Assembly: GCA_029865675.1 (NCBI GenBank)
Contig: JARXAU010000040.1
Location: forward strand, 1 to 5,751
Source: Rhodoferax sp.
Lineage (GTDB): Bacteria; Pseudomonadota; Gammaproteobacteria; Burkholderiales; Burkholderiaceae_C
Direction: 5' to 3'
DNA length: 5,751 nt
Shown in pieces: positions 1 to 4,039 of the stretch. The translations under genes and the position numbers were made by a program. The notes under the pieces are model-generated. The model was not told where the DNA came from and ran no database searches. It worked only from the letters and a program-made list of their open reading frames with translations. The first letter of the stretch is position 1. Every line of letters begins with the position of its first letter.

Positions 1-2499
1 GGTGTCGCTGATGTTGCCGGCCAAGTCTGTCACCACCAGCTGGAGGGTGTAGGTTTCCTCTGCCAGGGCGCTGCCATCGACCAAGCCGTCCCAGTCAAAA
101 GACCAGCTGCCGTCGTCAGCGGAGGCGGTAACCGTGTCGAGGTACGTGTCAGCCACATACAGATCGACCGTGGCTCCCGGGTCTGCGGTGCCCAAGAAGG
201 TCAGGGGCGTGTCGGCGCTGATGGAATCAGGGTTGAAGTAGGCAATGCCGTCGACATCCACGCCCACGGTGGCCTCACTTGTGGGGGCGTCGAAACTGAC
301 GGTGGTGTCATCGGGCGCGGTAAGGTCTATCGTGACCGCCAGCAGTTTCCCGATAGTGTTGCCGGCTGCGTCGCTGGTGGTCAGCGCGATTTCTAGGCTT
401 CCCTCTGGAAACGAATAATTTTGCTCGGTCAAGGTGGGGTCAAAACTCCAAGCGCCGTTGGAATCAGCAATCACCTTGTAGGCCGTCCCGTCTAGGGTGA
501 ACTCCACGGTGTTGCCAGGGTCTGTACGGCCTTTGAGTGTGGGCTGCTCGTTGCTGGTGATGTTGGCGGTGGATGACGTGTCCGCGCCTACAAGCTCCGG
601 CATGCCAGCTGCTATGCGGTTGTCTAAGGTAAAACCGAGCCGGTTGACGGCAGACGAGAGTCCAACGCTTGGCAACACATGCCGCACATAGACCGTATGC
701 GCGCCGTCTTGTTTTAAGGCCTCATTCTGTGTGGAGCTCAAGCTTTCGGCCCAGTTGCGGCCATCCGTGCTGTACTGCAGCAGGCTGCCGTCAGTGGGGG
801 CTGAAGTGACTTTAAACGTGCCCACTTTGGTGATTCGGTCGGTCTTACTCACCCCGGTGTCGTCAAACAAGCCAATCGTGGGTGCTGCTGGCACCACCGT
901 ACGGAGGGTAAAACTAAACGGATCGCTGCTGCCCGAAAACACCACCTTGCCAGCACTGTTGGTGCCGTACTTGGAGCGGGCAATGACGGTGAGGGTGCCA
1001 TCCGGAGGCGCAAAGTCACTCGCATCGAACCAGGTAGCGCCCTTGTCGATCGACAACTGCGTGGTGCCGCCCAAGGCGGAGACGCTGAGTTGCGCAAGGC
1101 TGGTGATTTTGTCGGTGTTGCTGGCTCCGGTGTCGTGCTTCAGGGCCAAAATTTTTGGAATGGCGGTCTCGTTGGACGACAGGTCGGCAACGGAGCCCAG
1201 TTCGCTGGCACTGGTTGCGGCCACCAGTTTGGCGTTGTTGCTGGCCAGTGCATTCAGGCTTGTCAGTGCGGCCTGTTTGTCGGTGCCTGAGAGGTTCTCT
1301 AGGCCGCTGGCAAACACGGTTTGCAGGCCGACATTGCTGGTCAGTTGCCCGAGCAAAGCCCCGCCGCTTGGCTTGTTGCGCAATAGATAGGTGGCCAAGC
1401 TGTCTTGTACCGAGGCCGCGACGGACTCTGGCACCGCAGCCAGGTTGGCCAGCACCACGCCAGCTTGGAGCAATGCAAATTCTCCCGCGCCCGTGGGGTC
1501 TGTGCTGGAGAGGCTTTGCGTGCTCTCGATGCCCAAAGCGGATTTGACGGTGTTTTCCGCGTCACTGAAACGGGCATTGGGGTCAGACTGACGCGCCTGC
1601 AGGTACACCGCTGATGCCAGACTGGTCAGCGGACTGACCACCACCAAGGGGGCGGACGTGTTGGCCAGCACTACCAGCGACAAGGTGGACGCATTGGGCA
1701 TACCGTTGTCGTTGGTGCCGCCCACGGCCAATAGACCATGCGGGCCCAGGCTGGCGGTGGCAATTTCCAAGCTGCCGTCGGCTTTGGTTCCGATGTCGCT
1801 CACGGGCTTATCGACTCCGGCGTCGTACTTGCCGTTGTCGTTCATGTCCCAAAAGACGCTGGCACCAGAGATCGGGCCGTCCACCACTTTGATGGTGGTG
1901 GTAAGCGCTTTGTACGCGGTGTTAACGCCACCGCCTGTATTCGAGGTACCACTGCCTCCTCCTCCCGCCAGACCCAGGCCCAGCCCCAGCCCGCCCAGGC
2001 CAATACCCAGGGCATTCAAGCCCATGGGCGAGAGTGCGGGGCCACGGACCACGGGTGCCGACGCGACCGGTGCAGGCGCTCCGATGACCGTGCCGATGGA
2101 GGTCTCGGTGACTGTTGGCTCGGGGAGCGCAGGCGCAGCAAACCAGCGGGGTCTGGGCGCATCGGTGGCCGCAGGTGCAGTGCCCGGTTCGACATACCAA
2201 GTGGGGTCTACCGCTGCCAATGCCACGCTTTCGTCTGCAGACCCATAGGGGGTCTGCAGAGCGTGCAGCGCGTCCTGCGGGACCAGCGCGTCGGCATCAG
2301 AGTCGTCTGTGTCGAGTTCTGGGTCCAGGTCCAGGTTCACGGTCTCCGCTGCTGCCTCGGTCTTGGCGCGGCGCGCCGCCCCGAGCTTGATGACGCGCCC
2401 GTCATGGGGCCGCGCAGGCGTGTGGGTGCCAGCCTCCACCATAGTGGAAGCCCCGTCTTTCACTTTTGTAGGGGCGAGCGCATCGGTTTTGAGTGACAT
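1..2499 (-). CDS. Large repetitive surface adhesin with Ig-like (Bap/RTX-type) repeats, 5' part only
   Basis: The frame is open for 833 codons from ATG 2499-2497 to the left edge; the C-terminus is outside the window. Residues 1-150 are acidic and Pro/Ala-rich with no Sec signal peptide. Residues 160-183 form a Gly/Leu-rich apolar stretch ending in GGGGSG. Residues 218-226 (DMNDNGKYD) resemble a calcium-binding EF-hand/dockerin loop, and VVVSPLTSL (286-294) is a phrase common in such proteins. Residues 452-530 and 541-626 are two related domains (HDTGASNTDKIT and DDTGVSKTDRIT starts). Bap-type Ig-like domains follow at about 634-728 (TLKGRTDPGNTVEFTLDG) and 750-833 (TFLGTADPGATVDLYV). Proteins of this build are usually exported by type I secretion and mediate cell-cell or surface attachment; that role is inferred. 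No clear Shine-Dalgarno precedes the ATG; no other ATG lies upstream before the stop at 2577-2579. The divergent neighbour encodes a curlin-like protein. Confidence 0.85.
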   Translation of the reverse strand, partial: MSLKTDALAPTKVKDGASTMVEAGTHTPARPHDGRVIKLGAARRAKTEAAAETVNLDLDPELDTDDSDADALVPQDALHALQTPYGSADESVALAAVDPTWYVEPGTAPAATDAPRPRWFAAPALPEPTVTETSIGTVIGAPAPVASAPVVRGPALSPMGLNALGIGLGGLGLGLGLAGGGGSGTSNTGGGVNTAYKALTTTIKVVDGPISGASVFWDMNDNGKYDAGVDKPVSDIGTKADGSLEIATASLGPHGLLAVGGTNDNGMPNASTLSLVVLANTSAPLVVVSPLTSLASAVYLQARQSDPNARFSDAENTVKSALGIESTQSLSSTDPTGAGEFALLQAGVVLANLAAVPESVAASVQDSLATYLLRNKPSGGALLGQLTSNVGLQTVFASGLENLSGTDKQAALTSLNALASNNAKLVAATSASELGSVADLSSNETAIPKILALKHDTGASNTDKITSLAQLSVSALGGTTQLSIDKGATWFDASDFAPPDGTLTVIARSKYGTNSAGKVVFSGSSDPFSFTLRTVVPAAPTIGLFDDTGVSKTDRITKVGTFKVTSAPTDGSLLQYSTDGRNWAESLSSTQNEALKQDGAHTVYVRHVLPSVGLSSAVNRLGFTLDNRIAAGMPELVGADTSSTANITSNEQPTLKGRTDPGNTVEFTLDGTAYKVIADSNGAWSFDPTLTEQNYSFPEGSLEIALTTSDAAGNTIGKLLAVTIDLTAPDDTTVSFDAPTSEATVGVDVDGIAYFNPDSISADTPLTFLGTADPGATVDLYVADTYLDTVTASADDGSWSFDWDGLVDGSALAEETYTLQLVVTDLAGNISDT

Positions 2500-2557
2500 G
2501 GGGTGTGCTTGGCAAGGCGGACGCGGGGGCGCAGGGGCGGGCAGCCCAACAAAACGC

Positions 2558-2563
2558 AATATA
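2558..2563 (-). promoter_or_regulatory. Candidate -10 element for the adhesin gene
   Basis: On the minus strand this reads TATATT, one mismatch from TATAAT. It would give a leader of about 50 nt before the adhesin ATG. The -35 position (about 2581-2586, ACAAAA on the minus strand) is poor, so an activator may be needed. The shared 10-mer AACTACTCAG lies just upstream at 2599-2590. This is a prediction from sequence only. Confidence 0.4.
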
Positions 2564-2589
2564 AGGAGCGCGCTTCAATTTTTTGTGAA

Positions 2590-2612
2590 CTGAGTAGTTC
2601 TTTCGGACTACT
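2590..2612. promoter_or_regulatory. Inverted repeat with motif AACTACTCAG; possible operator in divergent promoter region
   Basis: AGTAGT (2593-2598) and ACTACT (2607-2612) form a 6-bp inverted repeat around an 8-nt spacer. The minus-strand read of 2590-2599 is AACTACTCAG, found again exactly at 3429-3438 before the small curlin gene. The site is upstream of the adhesin -10 candidate and about 140 bp from the first curlin start. A run of five T follows on the plus strand, so a weak hairpin terminator is the alternative reading. The regulator is not identifiable from sequence. Confidence 0.4.
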
Positions 2613-2749
2613 TTTTGCCGCATGGCCCAGCCTCGCAAGGGGTTTTTCGCCAGATCGACCGGGGACTGTTCGGCCCATAGCCTGTGCATAAAAAATTTAC
2701 GCTGGGATGCGATAAACACAGGGTTAAAAATTCTATGGAAAGCGTTTGT

Positions 2750-3358
2750 ATGGCAACCAGATTTAAAACCGCATCCCCTGCCTGCGCTGGTAAGCACTGG
2801 CTGCGTCTTGCCCTGGTGAGTTCTGCGCTGGTTTGCTCCACGTTGGCTAGCGCGCAAGTGGCAACCGAGGGCGATTTGTCGATGCTGTCGGACTTTGGTG
2901 TGGACGACATCACCAACGTCATCAGCGCCGAGGGTTCGGCAGACCTCGCAGGTGTTTGGCAAGTGGGTGGAAGCAATCTTGCATCCATCACCCAGGCCAA
3001 CGGCAACAACAAAGCGCAAATTTGGCAAGTGGGTGAGGGCAACTATGCCAGCGTGGCGCAAGACGGCGATATGAACACGGTTCGGCTCTGGCAAGAGGGC
3101 GACGGCCACAGAGCCACCTTGACGCAGCTCGGTTCAGAAAACCAGATTGCGGCGGTGCAGTACGAGTCTGAGTCTGTGCTGTTTGGCACCCAAGAGGGCA
3201 ACGGCAACGTCGCCGCGATTGTGATGATGGGCGGGTCCCAGCTCACGTTTTTGCAGCAAGGCGACAACAACTCCATCGTGTTGTCCTTGCCCGCCACGAT
3301 CGTGATGGGTATCACCCAGGTCGGCGACGGTTTGTCGGCAAACATTTCCTCCAAGTGA
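2750..3358 (+). CDS. Secreted curlin-repeat protein (CsgB/CsgA-like amyloid subunit), 202 aa
   Basis: A Sec signal peptide is visible: basic n-region (R4, K6, K15, R19), apolar core LALVSSALV and likely cleavage after ASA (residues 33-35). The mature part shows a curlin repeat of exactly 22 residues. Outer glutamines fall at 71, 93, 115 and 137, inner ones at 82, 104, 126, 148 and 170. Repeats 1-3 fit Q-x-G-x-x-N-x-A-x-x-x-Q, for example QVGGSNLASITQ and QVGEGNYASVAQ; repeats 4-6 are more degenerate. In curli, such strand-loop-strand repeats stack into extracellular amyloid fibres. Being the upstream gene and the more divergent protein suggests a CsgB-like nucleator or minor subunit, but this is unproven. 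The ATG at 2750 is chosen because GGAAAG (2737-2742) sits 7 nt upstream; in-frame ATGs at 2684 and 2735 would extend the n-region. The small curlin gene follows 130 bp downstream. Confidence 0.85.
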   Translation: MATRFKTASPACAGKHWLRLALVSSALVCSTLASAQVATEGDLSMLSDFGVDDITNVISAEGSADLAGVWQVGGSNLASITQANGNNKAQIWQVGEGNYASVAQDGDMNTVRLWQEGDGHRATLTQLGSENQIAAVQYESESVLFGTQEGNGNVAAIVMMGGSQLTFLQQGDNNSIVLSLPATIVMGITQVGDGLSANISSK

Positions 3359-3488
3359 CATAAAAAAATGGAAAAAAGGTGCCTAACAGTTCACCTCAAA
3401 TTCACAAAAAAAATAAATTACTGCGTAAAACTACTCAGGTCGGCATAAATCACCGCTGGCATTTTTTTAAACCTAACGAAAGTTCGCT
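3359..3488 (+). other. A-rich spacer between the two curlin genes
   Basis: This 130-bp gap carries two A-rich tracts (3362-3378 and 3404-3420), a weak 5-bp stem AGGTG/CACCT (3377-3381 with 3392-3396) without a T-run, and a T7 run at 3463-3469 without a preceding stem. CATAAA at 3444-3449 could be a -10 element for the downstream gene, with no good -35. No clear terminator separates the two genes, so co-transcription with extra internal initiation is possible. Confidence 0.45.
3429..3438 (+). promoter_or_regulatory. Second copy of AACTACTCAG motif upstream of the small curlin gene
   Basis: AACTACTCAG matches exactly the minus-strand motif at 2599-2590. It lies 5 nt upstream of the -10-like CATAAA (3444-3449), where a -35-overlapping activator would bind, and 50 nt before the ATG at 3489. 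Shared use by one regulator is an inference from this position and identity. Confidence 0.35.
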
Positions 3489-3803
3489 ATGAAATTCTCT
3501 TCCAAATTCGCCCTCGTGGCTGCCGCTTCGCTCCTGTCTGTTTCCGCTTTCGCTGTGACCGACATGTCTTCCATCGACATGACAGCACTGGACGACTTGG
3601 CTATTGCTGAATTGGCTGCTCCTGCTACTACCGCTGGCGACGGCGCAGTGGCTTTGATCAATCAAACCAGTGGTGCTGCTCTGGCCATGATCACCCAAGA
3701 AGGCGCTACCAACTTCGCCGTAATCAACCAAGTCCAAGACGCTGCCATCGCTGCCATCGTGCAAACTGGCGACGCCAACATCGCTTACATCAGCCAGAAG
3801 TAA
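3489..3803 (+). CDS. Very small secreted curlin-like protein, 104 aa
   Basis: MKFSSKFALVAAASLLSVSAFA (1-22) is a typical Sec signal peptide with cleavage expected after AFA, leaving about 82 residues. An acidic linker (23-50) precedes a repeat core in which glutamines fall exactly every 11 residues: Q59, Q70, Q81, Q92 and Q103. Each ends a strand of the type LINQ, MITQ, VINQ, AIVQ or YISQ. This matches the half-turn of a curlin repeat, giving five strands, against five full 22-residue repeats in E. coli CsgA. Curlin asparagines are only partly kept (N75, N97), and the core is Ala/Ile-rich with few aromatics. Alanine codons are mostly GCT, unlike the neighbouring genes, which hints at high expression. 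The start fits the signal peptide, though the Shine-Dalgarno is weak (GAAAG, 3478-3482). It may be the major fibre subunit partnered with the upstream curlin; that is inferred. Confidence 0.85.
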   Translation: MKFSSKFALVAAASLLSVSAFAVTDMSSIDMTALDDLAIAELAAPATTAGDGAVALINQTSGAALAMITQEGATNFAVINQVQDAAIAAIVQTGDANIAYISQK

Positions 3804-3888
3804 TTCTGTCCGTCGCCTGAACTCATTTGGCGGGTTCATAGACGCAATCGTTAAAAATTCAGCTTCGGCGTAAGCCATTGCGAAGAAG

Positions 3889-3911
3889 GGACCCTAAGGG
3901 GTCCTTTTTTT
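3889..3911 (+). terminator. Rho-independent terminator after the curlin genes
   Basis: A perfect 6-bp stem GGACCC (3889-3894) / GGGTCC (3899-3904) with loop TAAG is followed by seven T. A weaker stem CTTCG/CGAAG (3863-3867 with 3881-3885) lies just upstream. It ends transcription 86 nt after the small curlin stop codon and insulates the curlin unit from dnaE2. Confidence 0.9.
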
Positions 3912-3977
3912 ATGGGCCGACAAATCCCGCGAGTTGCTTGGCCACAGCATGGGGTCGCAGTGCGCAGAGATAAAATA

Positions 3978-3993
3978 CTGTTTTTATAAACAG
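3978..3993. promoter_or_regulatory. LexA (SOS) operator upstream of dnaE2
   Basis: CTGTTTTTATAAACAG fits the gammaproteobacterial-type LexA box CTG-N10-CAG exactly, with an A/T-only centre. The symmetry extends outward: TACTGTTT (3976-3983) is the exact reverse complement of AAACAGTA (3988-3995). It lies 46 nt before the TTG start of dnaE2. TAAAAT (3971-3976) or TATAAA (3985-3990, inside the operator) could serve as -10, so bound LexA would block the promoter. SOS control of dnaE2/imuC genes is well established in other bacteria. Confidence 0.85.
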
Positions 3994-4039
3994 TAATTTC
4001 GACGCATTGTCTTTTGGGTGCGCGCATGGGGGTCTATCT

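Larger units (their letters stand above)
2500..2749. other. Divergent intergenic region between adhesin and curlin genes
   Basis: This 250-bp stretch separates two outward-facing genes for surface proteins. It holds a G-rich tract (2521-2540) close to the adhesin start, the -10 candidate at 2558-2563, the inverted repeat at 2590-2612, and an A/T-rich stretch (2688-2734) just ahead of the first curlin gene. No convincing -35/-10 pair was found for the curlin gene. No open frame in the region looks coding. Confidence 0.6.

Noticed and set aside
731..1390. 219-codon plus-strand open frame opposite the adhesin
   Set aside because: It lies antisense to a well-formed repeat protein with recognisable Ig-like domains, and its own translation is low-complexity without motifs.
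1658..2496. Overlapping plus-strand frames at 1658-2248 and 1738-2496
   Set aside because: They are antisense shadows of the adhesin; the proline-rich stretch is the reverse of its glycine-rich segment.
2402..3109. 235-codon minus-strand frame spanning the adhesin start, the intergenic region and the first curlin
   Set aside because: It crosses two better-supported genes and a promoter region, and its translation shows no domain or signal peptide.
3377..3396. Terminator between the two curlin genes
   Set aside because: The stem is only 5 bp with a 10-nt loop and is followed by A-rich, not T-rich, sequence.
3426..3450. Possible sigma-28 (FliA) promoter TAAAACTA...CGGCATAA before the small curlin gene
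   Set aside because: The spacing between the two boxes is 7 instead of about 11 and the second box is a poor match.
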